From Yeosuana aromativorans (GTDB taxonomy: Bacteria; Bacteroidota; Bacteroidia; Flavobacteriales; Flavobacteriaceae), in contig NZ_BMNR01000004.1 of NCBI RefSeq assembly GCF_014646655.1, forward strand, positions 404,674-468,673: a stretch of 64,000 nucleotides of DNA, in the 5' to 3' direction. This document shows positions 17,999 through 27,030 of the stretch, one piece after another (the first letter of the stretch is position 1; each line of letters opens with the position of its first letter). The notes under the pieces were generated by a model, which saw only the letters and a list, made by a program, of their open reading frames with translations, was not told where the DNA came from and did no database searches. Position numbers and translations under genes: made by a program.

Positions 17999-18850
17999 CT
18001 AATACCCAGCAAAATCAAAATTCAGCATTTGCCGTATCTTAAAATATATATTAGGGAAATGCTGTTTAAACTCTTTCGGTGATTCAATAAAGCTTTCTAC
18101 AACCACTGCCAAAAACTCAAATTGATTGGTAAAAGCATACTTTCTAATGTATTTAGATTGAATCAATTCTTCTCGCAGTGATTCATCTTTTGAAAGCATT
18201 TCAGTCAATTCAGTAAACGAATCACTAAAAATAGTAGAGCTTATATCGCGCTCATTCAAACTATTCAGGTGAATGGCGTGAACAAACTCATGAATCCCCA
18301 AGTTGATGTTATCTTTGGTTGTTTTGTAACCTAATTTAAAATCCTTCCAAGAAATCACAAGTGCTTTTAATTTGGGGTTAAACTCTCCTTTATGGTATTC
18401 ATTGTTTATTTTTGAAAAAAACTTGTCAGGGTATACTACAATTTTATTTATCAGGCCTATATAGAAATCCCTAAAACCAAACGTGAGCATGACGGCGGTT
18501 GATGCTATTAAAACCTTAACCTCATCTGTTATTTTCATCCCGTCTCTACCAATAAAATCTTTATCCTTTATGAAGGATGCAACTCGGTGTTCAAAATACT
18601 TTTTATGTTTGCTATCCAACTTGCCATAAAAAAGAAACTGGTTTTTTAAGATGAATATTTGATTTTGGCTTAAGGTTCTTAAAAAAGGATAAAAATGAAC
18701 AAAAAAGGGCTTTTTCCTTCTCAACACATATCCCATTTCTATCATTTTCATAGCAAATTGTAAAAGTATATACAACAGCAGCGCAAAGAATATCCCTAAG
18801 ATAATTTTGCTGCCAATGGTATACATTTCTATAGCATTGATAAATAGCAT
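17999..18850 (-). CDS. MtfA-like zinc metallopeptidase
   Basis: A 283-residue protein with one N-terminal membrane segment (about residues 12-35), so it is probably inner-membrane anchored. The zinc-peptidase motif HEFVH gives ligands His187 and His191 and catalytic Glu188, and AIHLNSLNERD follows as in MtfA/DUF980 peptidases. E. coli MtfA acts in glucose-phosphotransferase regulation through Mlc, but that partner system is not visible here, so the substrate is unknown. It is a single-gene unit on the minus strand. Confidence 0.8.
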   Translation of the reverse strand: MLFINAIEMYTIGSKIILGIFFALLLYILLQFAMKMIEMGYVLRRKKPFFVHFYPFLRTLSQNQIFILKNQFLFYGKLDSKHKKYFEHRVASFIKDKDFIGRDGMKITDEVKVLIASTAVMLTFGFRDFYIGLINKIVVYPDKFFSKINNEYHKGEFNPKLKALVISWKDFKLGYKTTKDNINLGIHEFVHAIHLNSLNERDISSTIFSDSFTELTEMLSKDESLREELIQSKYIRKYAFTNQFEFLAVVVESFIESPKEFKQHFPNIYFKIRQMLNFDFAGY

Positions 18851-18954
18851 AACCCTTTAAACGTTATTGATGGAAATAAATTTTAATATATCCTAACGGA
18901 AAATATATCTTAAAGATAAATGATTGCCACTAATCGGGCACAAGATGAAAATGA

Positions 18955-18994
18955 AAAATCCTAACATATTAATAAATTAATATGTTAGGATTTT
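18955..18994. repeat. Perfect 19-bp inverted repeat
   Basis: AAAATCCTAACATATTAAT (18955-18973) and its exact reverse complement (18976-18994) are separated by two bases. It lies about 105 bases upstream of the mtfA-like gene, with no gene reading into it from either side. It could be a large operator, a relic mobile-element end or an orphan bidirectional terminator. Confidence 0.6.
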
Positions 18995-19240
18995 GCTATG
19001 TGAACCACATAGACCTTACTTCAAACCAAATATTAGAACTTTTCAAAAATTTAAATAGAAATTTTAGACAAAAGGTAGAAATCGAAAACAAATAATGACT
19101 CAATTATTGATTTTATTTAATTACTATTTTTATTTATGCCCCGATAGCAAGATTAAAAAAATGATTCATTGGTTTAACTTCATTAACCTACAGAAAACAC
19201 TAAGTTCATTCTCTGATAAAGCAAGTTATTGTAAGTGTTC

Positions 19241-19271
19241 AAAAAAAGCCAAATGCAACAATGCATTTGGC
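19241..19271 (-). terminator. Intrinsic terminator of the beta-helix gene at 19300
   Basis: On the minus strand GCCAAATGC and GCATTTGGC arms with a 6-base loop are followed by a run of seven T, 29 bases downstream of the stop codon. Confidence 0.8.
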
Positions 19272-19299
19272 CTTTAGATAATGAAAAAGATTTTAAGAC

Positions 19300-20796
19300 T
19301 TATTTTTTAATAATACGTTTAACAGTTTTTAGACCGTTAGTTTCAATGACCATCATATGTATTCCACTTGAAAGATCAGCAACATTAAATTCAATTTGAT
19401 TATCGATCACTTTCTCCAAAGTTCCAAGTATGGAGTAAACTCTAACTGAATTTACAGAATTTACTCCACTAATTTTTACAAAATCTTGAGCAGGATTTGG
19501 GAAGATTCTAACAAAATTGTTTTTGTACATTTCATCACTTAATCCTAAAGTGCCCCCAAACTCAAAAGCTCCAGCATCATTAAAGCCTTCTCTAGCATAA
19601 CCTCTTTGATCTACAGTTGGAATTGTTATTCCGGTAGCAGCAGAGCAAAAATCATCTGCGGCACTACTTTCTGCTATAGCTAAAACTTGAGTACTTCCCC
19701 CTTCACTAGTTAAAACACCTGTCAAACCGGCAAAAGTGGCTGTTTTACCTTTTAGATTGTTCTTAGCTACATCGTCTAAAAGAGCAGGTGCAGCGTTTAA
19801 GCCTCCGAGTATACAGTTTACAACATTGGTTGTATTAGTATTTGCAAAATTTAATGCTTTTGTATTTACATCATCAGCACTAACAACTATGGAATTATAG
19901 GCACTGAAATTTGTTAATGCAGTACCAGCAAATTGTAATCCAGCTTTAGCTAATGCTGCATGATAATTATTATAAAATGTCGCCTGGACCAAATTTAAAG
20001 TAGTATTACCTGTAGATGTATTGCTTGTTAAAGGGAAGGATGTACAAAAAATAGCACCACCTCCATTACCACCTGAAGCACTGAAGGCAGTGTTATTTGA
20101 AACAGTACTATTTTCAATATCAACAGCTATGGTAAAATCATTTCCAAAACCGTTATTCCCATTAACGTACAAACCACCGCCATTTCTGCCGGAATTACTA
20201 TCTATCAAGGACTGTTTAATGTTTACGGCACTATCAACACCTGCTCCATTATTAGGAGCTAGAATAATACCTCCACCATCTAATGTTGAACTGTTATTCT
20301 GAATGGTGCATTCTATTATATTGGCATTAGTTCCTGCAAGACTCAAACCTCCACCGTTTTTACCTGTATGATTGTCCTTAATAATCAAATTTTTCAGGGT
20401 TAAAAGACCCGTTATTTTATCAGCATCGATACCACCACCATTATCAGTACCAGGAGCATTACCATATCTAATTCCTAAATTTTCAATGGTTATGTTTAAA
20501 ACCTCAGTAGTTGGTCTGGATAATGAAACAACTCTAGTGCCTGAACCGTCTGATAAGGCAGAGGCTGCTGCCTGAATAATATCAATTGTTGGGTCAGTCC
20601 CTCTTAAAGTTATGCTTTTAGAAACAGAAATAGATTCTGTATGAACACCTGTAATTAATATCACATCTCCATCAGTGGAGGCATCTACTGCCTCTTGAAT
20701 TGTACCATAAGAACTGCCACCTTGAATGGTTGCAGTTTGTGCTGAAAGCACAAGGGTAAAAACAGTAAAGAATAAAAAAGTAATTGTTTGTCTCAT
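19300..20796 (-). CDS. Secreted pectin-lyase-like beta-helix protein with T9SS tail
   Basis: A 498-residue secreted protein. The signal peptide (MRQTITFLFFTVFTLVLSAQ) is followed by a right-handed beta-helix with repeated GNGGG and NNGGG turns (about residues 115-260), of the polymorphic-membrane-protein or adhesin-like type, and then a choice-of-anchor-like segment (VDQRGYAREGFNDAGAFEFG). A canonical type IX sorting domain (IFPNPAQDFVKIS to VKRIIKK) ends the protein. No catalytic residues are recognised, so a surface adhesin or glycan-binding role is as likely as an enzyme. It has its own terminator and lies 16 bases after the small Spy-like gene. Confidence 0.8.
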   Translation of the reverse strand: MRQTITFLFFTVFTLVLSAQTATIQGGSSYGTIQEAVDASTDGDVILITGVHTESISVSKSITLRGTDPTIDIIQAAASALSDGSGTRVVSLSRPTTEVLNITIENLGIRYGNAPGTDNGGGIDADKITGLLTLKNLIIKDNHTGKNGGGLSLAGTNANIIECTIQNNSSTLDGGGIILAPNNGAGVDSAVNIKQSLIDSNSGRNGGGLYVNGNNGFGNDFTIAVDIENSTVSNNTAFSASGGNGGGAIFCTSFPLTSNTSTGNTTLNLVQATFYNNYHAALAKAGLQFAGTALTNFSAYNSIVVSADDVNTKALNFANTNTTNVVNCILGGLNAAPALLDDVAKNNLKGKTATFAGLTGVLTSEGGSTQVLAIAESSAADDFCSAATGITIPTVDQRGYAREGFNDAGAFEFGGTLGLSDEMYKNNFVRIFPNPAQDFVKISGVNSVNSVRVYSILGTLEKVIDNQIEFNVADLSSGIHMMVIETNGLKTVKRIIKK

Positions 20797-20812
20797 AATT
20801 TTAGTTTTTAAG

Positions 20813-21136
20813 TTATTTATTTTTCGACTTATACGCTTTCCATTGTTTTTGACGTTCTACTCCTAAAACCTTTTTAACTTCGTTGTAAACCTTGTTTCCC
20901 AACTCTTTAAGCTTTTCCTTTTTCATTTCTGGATCATCACCAAATTCTTTATTTATAGCTTGATTTTCTTTAAAGCGGTCCAACTGAATTTCGTAAATTG
21001 ATTTAGACTCTTCTTTGTTCAAGGATAATACCTTGGTCATTTCATCAGTAAACTTTTGTGCTTTTTTTTCAAGTTTTTGTTGAGCGCTTACACTAAGCGA
21101 TAGAAATAGTAGAATTATTGCAAATACATGTTTCAT
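20813..21136 (-). CDS. Small exported helical protein, Spy/CpxP-like
   Basis: A 107-residue protein with a clear signal peptide (MKHVFAIILLFLSLSVSAQ) followed by a charged, fully helical mature part (QQKLEKKAQKFTDEMTKVLSL...). The start is the ATG at 21136 because the longer frame from 21178 adds a non-signal stretch. The pattern fits small periplasmic Spy/CpxP-like proteins common in Bacteroidota, which may act as chaperones, but there is no LTxxQ signature to prove it. It lies 16 bases upstream of the secreted beta-helix gene, so the two may be co-expressed. Confidence 0.65.
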   Translation of the reverse strand: MKHVFAIILLFLSLSVSAQQKLEKKAQKFTDEMTKVLSLNKEESKSIYEIQLDRFKENQAINKEFGDDPEMKKEKLKELGNKVYNEVKKVLGVERQKQWKAYKSKNK

Positions 21137-21330
21137 GGTAATTAAAGTTTTTTGTTTGTATAAATGTAAATGGTTCATAACCGATGAAAGTTTTCAAGCT
21201 ATCCGAAAAGGTTTAAATACTAACCACCCTATGATTTTGGCTATTTTAATAGGATAAATTCAAAAATTTGTTTTGCTTTGACCGTTCTTGATTACATAAT
21301 TGGTACATACTTATTTTTGCAAGCAGACCC

Positions 21331-22179
21331 TTATTCAATTTCAATTATTGGCTCCTTTTTTAAAAATCCAAGCGATTGCAAAAATATATCAGCTTTAGAA
21401 ACCGTGTCTTTATAATTCTCAAACTTATTATAGTTAAAGAAACCATGTTTCCTTCCTTCGTAGAAAAACACGTCACAACGACTACCAACAGTCTGCATGA
21501 CCTTTTGGAAATATTTAATAGTCTCAACAGGAATAAGGTAGTCATCCGTTCCTTGAAAAATCACCGTTGGCGGTGCTCCCTTTTGGATGTTGTGAAGTGG
21601 TGAAAATTCTTTGTAAGCCATATCAATCCTTGAATATCCCACACCTCCCGGGCCATTATCAATTACGGGATTAAACAGCACGAGGGCATTGGGTTTACAA
21701 CTCACAGATAAATTATCTGAACCTTCATTAAAACCAGATATCATGGCCGTTGCTGCCGCGAGTTGTCCTCCAGCAGACCCGCCAGAAGCAATAATTTTAG
21801 ATGGATCAATTTGATAGTCATCAGCGCGTTCCCTAATAAATCGAATGGCCGATTTAGCATCTTTAAGCGATTCAAATGGTGTGGTATGTTGTCTGTTTTT
21901 CACCCGATAATCGGCAAGAAAACAGACTATGCCTCTTTTTGAAAAATAGGCAGCCTGCGGTTCAAATTGGCTTATTTTTCCCTCGTTCCAACCACCTCCA
22001 AAAAAGAAAACCATTGCGGGATATTTTTTTCCTGCTATCATATTTTCAGGTTTGATAACTTCCATAACCAAAGTTGTTGTATCTACCTGTTTATAAACGA
22101 TGCTCTCATTTTGAGAAAACAAATTCCATGCGGTTAATGATGAAATTATAAGTAGTTTTAAAGAATAGTTTCCATTCAT
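21331..22179 (-). CDS. Secreted alpha/beta hydrolase (carbohydrate-esterase-like)
   Basis: A 282-residue exported hydrolase with a signal peptide (MNGNYSLKLLIISSLTAWNLFSQ). The oxyanion-hole segment VFFFGGGW, the nucleophile elbow ASGGSAGGQLAAA (Ser near residue 134), a late acid in FQGTDDYLIP and His in GRKHGFF form a plausible catalytic triad. The closest known types are BD-FAE-like and acetylxylan-esterase-like enzymes. It is the last gene of the apparent eight-gene polysaccharide operon, 34 bases after a sulfatase, so removal of acetyl groups from a sulfated glycan is a reasonable inference. The substrate is not proven. Confidence 0.8.
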   Translation of the reverse strand: MNGNYSLKLLIISSLTAWNLFSQNESIVYKQVDTTTLVMEVIKPENMIAGKKYPAMVFFFGGGWNEGKISQFEPQAAYFSKRGIVCFLADYRVKNRQHTTPFESLKDAKSAIRFIRERADDYQIDPSKIIASGGSAGGQLAAATAMISGFNEGSDNLSVSCKPNALVLFNPVIDNGPGGVGYSRIDMAYKEFSPLHNIQKGAPPTVIFQGTDDYLIPVETIKYFQKVMQTVGSRCDVFFYEGRKHGFFNYNKFENYKDTVSKADIFLQSLGFLKKEPIIEIE

Positions 22180-22213
22180 GGTAATTTTTTTTTTTATATT
22201 TTCGATAGAAGCA

Positions 22214-23548
22214 TTATTGCCATGGAATCTTCCCTGAAAGCTGAATATGTTTCATCAACTGTTTCGTTAACTCTTTTTTAAGTTTAGGCTTATCCAGTGG
22301 ATTTTTTTCTTGCGGATCTTTCTGAATGTCAAAAAGTTCATAGACCGTAAATGGTCTATTCTGAACTAATTTATAGTGCCCGTTTGAAATGGCGTAATAA
22401 GCTCTTCCTCCAAAAATAAATCCTTCCCTACGCATCCAGATCATTGTTCTTGATGGATTATCTTTAGATACTGCAAGATCATTTATTATTATGGAGGGTA
22501 ATTGATCGTCCATTTCGCCTCCAGCCATGTGTATAAGCGTTGGATAGAAATCCATTAAAAATAACGGTGCATCACTGATCTTGTTACCTGTTTGATCTGG
22601 AAGTTTTACGACACAGGGAACACGGATACCCCCCTCAAACATATCTCCTTTTCCTCCCGAATAAGGTTGATTGCTTGCGCCATAATGAAGTGCTCCGCCA
22701 TTATCAGAGGTGAAAACAATGATCGTGTTTTTATCTAATCCGGATAATTTGAGCTCCTCTATAATACGTCCCACATTATAATCAAGGTGTTCAATCAGGG
22801 CAATAATTTTTTGCCGCTTCAGTGATACCTGGGGTTCTCTTTCCATAACTTTTTTCAACCATGATTCAGGCGGCTGCACGGGATTGTGTGGAGCCGTGTA
22901 AGCCAAATAAAGAAAGAATGGTTTATGTGCTTCTTTTTGTTTTTCAAGATACTCTAGTGTCCAATCGGTAAAAAGATCTGTGGCATGCCCTTGCGGATCT
23001 ATTTCCTGATCATTTTCGCGCATCCAATTAACACCGGCTCTTCTATGTGTATAATAGTCATCCATCATATCTCCTAAAAATCCTTTGAAATAATCAAAAC
23101 CTCTATCATTGGGGATGTCCGGAGATTTATAACCTAAATGCCACTTCCCAATTATGGCCGTGTTATAGTGCAGTTTCTTTAGTGATTCAGGTAAAGTAAC
23201 TAGACTGTCTTTAAGGTTTCCCCAGGTATTATCGGGCATATCCCGAATTACACCGGGCACCCCAACCATATCTGGATAATTACCGGTAAGTATAGCTGCA
23301 CGACTGGGAGAGCAAACCGTACTATTGGCATAAGCCCTAGTAAATTTAATACCATGGTTTGCTAAGTTATCGATGTTGGGTGTTTTAATATTCTCTGCCC
23401 CATAACATCCCAAATCTCCATAACCCAGATCATCAGCAAGAATAAAAATAATATTTGGTTTATCTTGAGCCCGTATGATTATAAAAAACAAAGAAAAACC
23501 GAGTGTAATAATAATTCTTAATCTACTGGAAGCGATTAGTTTTTTCAT
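22214..23548 (-). CDS. Formylglycine-dependent sulfatase (S1 family)
   Basis: A 444-residue exported S1 sulfatase. The N-terminal hydrophobic stretch is a signal peptide, followed by [16 protein letters not shown], which carries the metal-binding Asp pair. The FGly signature is CSPSR with Cys79 as the residue to be converted to formylglycine, then [16 protein letters not shown] and VFTSDNGG complete the active site. The family hydrolyses sulfate esters on carbohydrates or aryl substrates. Its place after SusD and another sulfatase indicates a carbohydrate sulfate ester. No sulfatase-maturing enzyme gene lies in the window, so maturation must be encoded elsewhere. Confidence 0.93.
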   Translation of the reverse strand: MKKLIASSRLRIIITLGFSLFFIIIRAQDKPNIIFILADDLGYGDLGCYGAENIKTPNIDNLANHGIKFTRAYANSTVCSPSRAAILTGNYPDMVGVPGVIRDMPDNTWGNLKDSLVTLPESLKKLHYNTAIIGKWHLGYKSPDIPNDRGFDYFKGFLGDMMDDYYTHRRAGVNWMRENDQEIDPQGHATDLFTDWTLEYLEKQKEAHKPFFLYLAYTAPHNPVQPPESWLKKVMEREPQVSLKRQKIIALIEHLDYNVGRIIEELKLSGLDKNTIIVFTSDNGGALHYGASNQPYSGGKGDMFEGGIRVPCVVKLPDQTGNKISDAPLFLMDFYPTLIHMAGGEMDDQLPSIIINDLAVSKDNPSRTMIWMRREGFIFGGRAYYAISNGHYKLVQNRPFTVYELFDIQKDPQEKNPLDKPKLKKELTKQLMKHIQLSGKIPWQ

Positions 23549-23579
23549 TTAAACTCGGTTTTTAAAATAAAGCTATTAT

Positions 23580-25409
23580 TCAATTAAAATTTAAAGCGTC
23601 TGATATTGGTAGTTTATAGAAATAATTCTCTACCGCAACAGGAATATCTTCACCGTAAAACTTAGATGTTTTCACAAGTTTAGGTTTTGCTATTAGCCAA
23701 TAAGATCCTTTTTTAGATATTTTAAAATGATTATTGGTCAAGTTTTTAGCTATTAATTTAGCATCTTGAGGACGTCCTGATTCGGCATAATAAATTTTGT
23801 AATCATAAAAATTTTCTGAAGGCCTCCAACTTAAGCTATTGCCTTTTAATATAGTTTCCAATGGCTTATATTTTTGAAATTTCCATCCAACCAAGGTTTG
23901 AAAATACATATCTTGGTAAACCTGTTGATACTTTTTATCAAAAATTAAATTGTTCAACTCGTCCGGATCTTCTTTTAGATTATATAATTGGTCAATGATG
24001 CCATGCGTATAAATAAATTTATAATCACCTTTTCGCATCATTCTTGATGGCACATTTTTGACTTTGGGAAGGAGATTATAGTCTGTCCCTCTAAATTCAG
24101 AATATACAACCCGATCCTTTAATTCGGTTCCGTTTTTCAAAACATCTACCAAAGATATTCCTTGTGCAGTTTCTGGTATTTTTCCATTTATTAATTCTGC
24201 TAAAGTGGGCATGATATCTATAAAACTCACCAAAGAATTATTAATGCTATTTTGCTTAAACAGTTTGGGACATGAAATAATGAATGGCACATTTACAGCA
24301 TCCTCGTACATACAATGCTTGCCTCGCAAACCATGCTCAAACAAATGTTCCCCATGATCTGTTGTATAAATAATAATCGTGTTATCATAAAGTCCCTTGT
24401 CCTTTAAATGTTGTACAACACGTCCCACCATATCATCCATTTCAGTAACACAGGCATGGTAAGCAGCCATAACATGCTTGGCTTTTTCTGGGTCTTTAGG
24501 CAAACCAGAATGAACCCAATTTGGAACCCAGGGGTATTTTCCTTTGACATACCAGTCGTCATAAGTTTTAGGCAATGTAAAATCCTCTGGATTGTACATG
24601 TCCAAATATTTTTGAGTGGTTGTGAATGGTGGATGTGGCTTTTCAAATCCAACATACAGAAAGAAATTATTTCCATCCTGAGCCCGTTTATCAATAAATT
24701 CAATTGATTTTCTTGCCACTACCATATCAAAATTATCTTCATCATTTTTCACCAAAGTAGGTCTGTAAAGTTCATTCAAATCTGAAGATCCTCGTTTGTA
24801 AACATCGTTGTATTTTTTGAACTGCCTGTAACGCATGTAGGTATCTTCACCAACTTCATCTTCATAATGTCCGCCCGGAAAATAGGTGTAGTATCGTACA
24901 CTGGTTTCATCAAACCCCATAGCATTACCGTCCTTATGATCTTCATCAACATTTTTTTGAAGTTCGCCATGAACATGCATTTTACCAGGAGATGCCGTGC
25001 TGTAACCTTGTTGTTTAAAAATTTCAGCTAACGTTATGATACCCTCATGATATCCTGTTTCCCTTAAATAGCCACTACCTATGTTTTTTATACGGTCATC
25101 AGGCATAGTTACCGGAGCTTTATGGTAAATTGCACCATTGGTATAAGGATACATTCCGGTAATCAAAGCTGCTCTTGCCGGGGCACATACAGGTGCTGGT
25201 GTATAGCAATTTGTAAAGCGCACTCCTGTTTTAGCCAGAGCATCAATGTTGGGTGTAATGGCTAAATCGCTTCCATAAGCTCCAACAGCTTCCAATTTAT
25301 GCTGATCGGATATGATAAAAACAACATTGAGTTTTTCTGACTGTGCTATTAATGTTTTTACAAAAAGAAGCCCAATAGATAGTAAAAGCAATTCAAGGTT
25401 ATATTTCAA
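23580..25409 (-). CDS. Formylglycine-dependent sulfatase with C-terminal extension
   Basis: A 609-residue exported S1 sulfatase. The FGly signature is CAPAR with Cys75 (VCAPARAALITGMYP), a permitted variant of C-x-P-S-R. Metal and substrate motifs are NVVFIISDQH, SPGKMHVHGE and IYTTDHGEH. The catalytic part resembles choline-sulfatase/IdsA-type sulfatases up to about residue 510. The last roughly 100 residues (from about WKFQKYKPLETI) look like a separate beta-sandwich module, possibly fibronectin-III-like, that could bind the glycan. It sits between susD and a second sulfatase in the operon. Confidence 0.92.
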   Translation of the reverse strand: MKYNLELLLLSIGLLFVKTLIAQSEKLNVVFIISDQHKLEAVGAYGSDLAITPNIDALAKTGVRFTNCYTPAPVCAPARAALITGMYPYTNGAIYHKAPVTMPDDRIKNIGSGYLRETGYHEGIITLAEIFKQQGYSTASPGKMHVHGELQKNVDEDHKDGNAMGFDETSVRYYTYFPGGHYEDEVGEDTYMRYRQFKKYNDVYKRGSSDLNELYRPTLVKNDEDNFDMVVARKSIEFIDKRAQDGNNFFLYVGFEKPHPPFTTTQKYLDMYNPEDFTLPKTYDDWYVKGKYPWVPNWVHSGLPKDPEKAKHVMAAYHACVTEMDDMVGRVVQHLKDKGLYDNTIIIYTTDHGEHLFEHGLRGKHCMYEDAVNVPFIISCPKLFKQNSINNSLVSFIDIMPTLAELINGKIPETAQGISLVDVLKNGTELKDRVVYSEFRGTDYNLLPKVKNVPSRMMRKGDYKFIYTHGIIDQLYNLKEDPDELNNLIFDKKYQQVYQDMYFQTLVGWKFQKYKPLETILKGNSLSWRPSENFYDYKIYYAESGRPQDAKLIAKNLTNNHFKISKKGSYWLIAKPKLVKTSKFYGEDIPVAVENYFYKLPISDALNFN

Positions 25410-25426
25410 AGCATCCTAATTATTTA

Positions 25427-27019
25427 TTAATCAATATTTTCGTTAGCTGAAGTTTCAATAATAGGAATTGGCCAAGTATAATCTTCTGGTTGTCTTGCTC
25501 CAACTGCATTACCATAGGTTGATTTACAATATTCATCATATACACCTAGTCTGGTCAAATCGAAAAAACGATGCCCTTCCATGGAAAGTTCAGCTGATCT
25601 TTCAGCAAGCAAAGCTTTTCTAAAATCTGACATTGACATGCTTGTTCCGTCAAAATCAGGCATACCAACTCGTGTGCGTAGAATTGACAAGTCTGCATTT
25701 GCAGAACTAGGGTCCTGATCTATTTCAGCAAGCGCCTCGGCACGCATAAGATAAACATCTGCAAGCCGGATGATGTGCCAATTTTGCTGACTTGTATATT
25801 CTGTAGTAGCATCTCTATCTATGTATTTAGATGTAAAAACCCTAAACAAAACACTTCTTGATTCTCCTGTGGCGGTCACCGTTCTAAGATAGCCGTTACT
25901 GTTCGGATTTAATACATAAGTAATTGTTTGATCTTGAAATTCATGTATTATGGAGTTCTGGAATCTAATATCATATCTATCTGTATTCTTCATTACAAAA
26001 GAAGACTGAAAAGCATTTGTACCTCCAAAACCTCCTCCACTTAAACCAGCATCTTTAGGGCTAAATAAATTGGATAATGCAGTTCCTTGTTCAACTATGG
26101 ATGAGCCTTGAACTTCAAATAACATTTCTGGATTATTGCCATTGTTAGCGTCAAAAATCTTTTTCCAATCCTCAAGATTGGAAACCAGTTGGTAGCCGTT
26201 TTCGTTTAATGCTAAATCACATTCATTTTTGCATAATTGGTAATAGGATTCTGGCGTACCTGTTATACCGTTATATCTATCATTGCCAAGATTACCTTCT
26301 GAGGCAGTTCTTTTAGATGACGCTATTTGCAAATACACCTTCGCTAACATGGCATGAGCTGAAGCTTTGGTTACTCTTCCAATATCATTGGTGTAACCAT
26401 TTCTCGTTTCGTTGAATCCCCAACAATTTTCTGAAGCAAATTGAAGATCATTTATTATAACATTATAAATATCTTCAATTGGTGATATTGGCAAGCCTCC
26501 TTCTCCAGGTTTAACTGGTTCAGTTCTAAGAGGCACCTCTCCAAAACATCTTACAAGGTTAAAGTAATTTAGTGCCCTTAAAAAACGTGCCTCTCCTAAA
26601 ATACGTGATTTCAATTGCTCATCCATATTTGTAATCCCTGGTACTCTAGCAATAACATTATTGGCATCTTTAATACCAACATAAATTTCTATCCACATAT
26701 TTGGTAAATTTTGATTTGTTGAGGTTATATTTCCCGTCCTAAAATCAGCATGTTTACCAGCATTTGGAATTCCTTGGTCTGAAGCAGCAAAAAGATTGGA
26801 TAAAAATTGTTGTCTGTAATATCCATTACCATTTTTTAAATCAGCATAAACAGCAGTAAGTGCCGCTAAAGCATCGCCCTCATTTTGGTAGAAAAACTCG
26901 GTACCAATTTGATTAAGCGGTTTTTCAACAAGTAGGCTATCACAACTTACAAAAGCTGTTATAAAGCAAATTGCAATCCAACGCATCCATTTTATATTTT
27001 TTATAAGGTTTGTTTTCAT
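25427..27019 (-). CDS. susD: SusD-like surface glycan-binding lipoprotein
   Basis: A 530-residue SusD/RagB-family lipoprotein. The signal ends with lipobox AFVSC (lipidated Cys near residue 26). Typical family features follow: PLNQIGTEFFYQNEGDALAAL, tetratricopeptide-like helices with RFLRALNYFNLVRCFGEVPL, and the C-terminal LAERSAELSMEGHRFFDLTR. It forms the lid on the SusC transporter and captures oligosaccharides at the cell surface. It lies 11 bases downstream of susC and 17 bases upstream of a sulfatase, marking the core of the polysaccharide utilisation locus. Confidence 0.96.
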   Translation of the reverse strand: MKTNLIKNIKWMRWIAICFITAFVSCDSLLVEKPLNQIGTEFFYQNEGDALAALTAVYADLKNGNGYYRQQFLSNLFAASDQGIPNAGKHADFRTGNITSTNQNLPNMWIEIYVGIKDANNVIARVPGITNMDEQLKSRILGEARFLRALNYFNLVRCFGEVPLRTEPVKPGEGGLPISPIEDIYNVIINDLQFASENCWGFNETRNGYTNDIGRVTKASAHAMLAKVYLQIASSKRTASEGNLGNDRYNGITGTPESYYQLCKNECDLALNENGYQLVSNLEDWKKIFDANNGNNPEMLFEVQGSSIVEQGTALSNLFSPKDAGLSGGGFGGTNAFQSSFVMKNTDRYDIRFQNSIIHEFQDQTITYVLNPNSNGYLRTVTATGESRSVLFRVFTSKYIDRDATTEYTSQQNWHIIRLADVYLMRAEALAEIDQDPSSANADLSILRTRVGMPDFDGTSMSMSDFRKALLAERSAELSMEGHRFFDLTRLGVYDEYCKSTYGNAVGARQPEDYTWPIPIIETSANENID

Positions 27020-27030
27020 GATGTATATTT

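Larger units (their letters stand above)
18851..19299. other. Non-coding region with palindrome and terminator
   Basis: This 449-base region holds a 19-bp perfect inverted repeat (18955-18994) and the terminator of the minus-strand gene at 19300. Short plus-strand frames of 37 codons (18982-19095) and 60 codons (19095-19277) share a TAATG junction, but neither looks like a conserved protein, and the second runs into the terminator. Confidence 0.5.

Noticed and set aside
19095..19277. A 60-codon plus-strand frame, preceded by a 37-codon frame with a TAATG junction
   Set aside because: Composition is non-specific, no motif is recognisable, and the 3' end runs through the terminator of the opposing gene.
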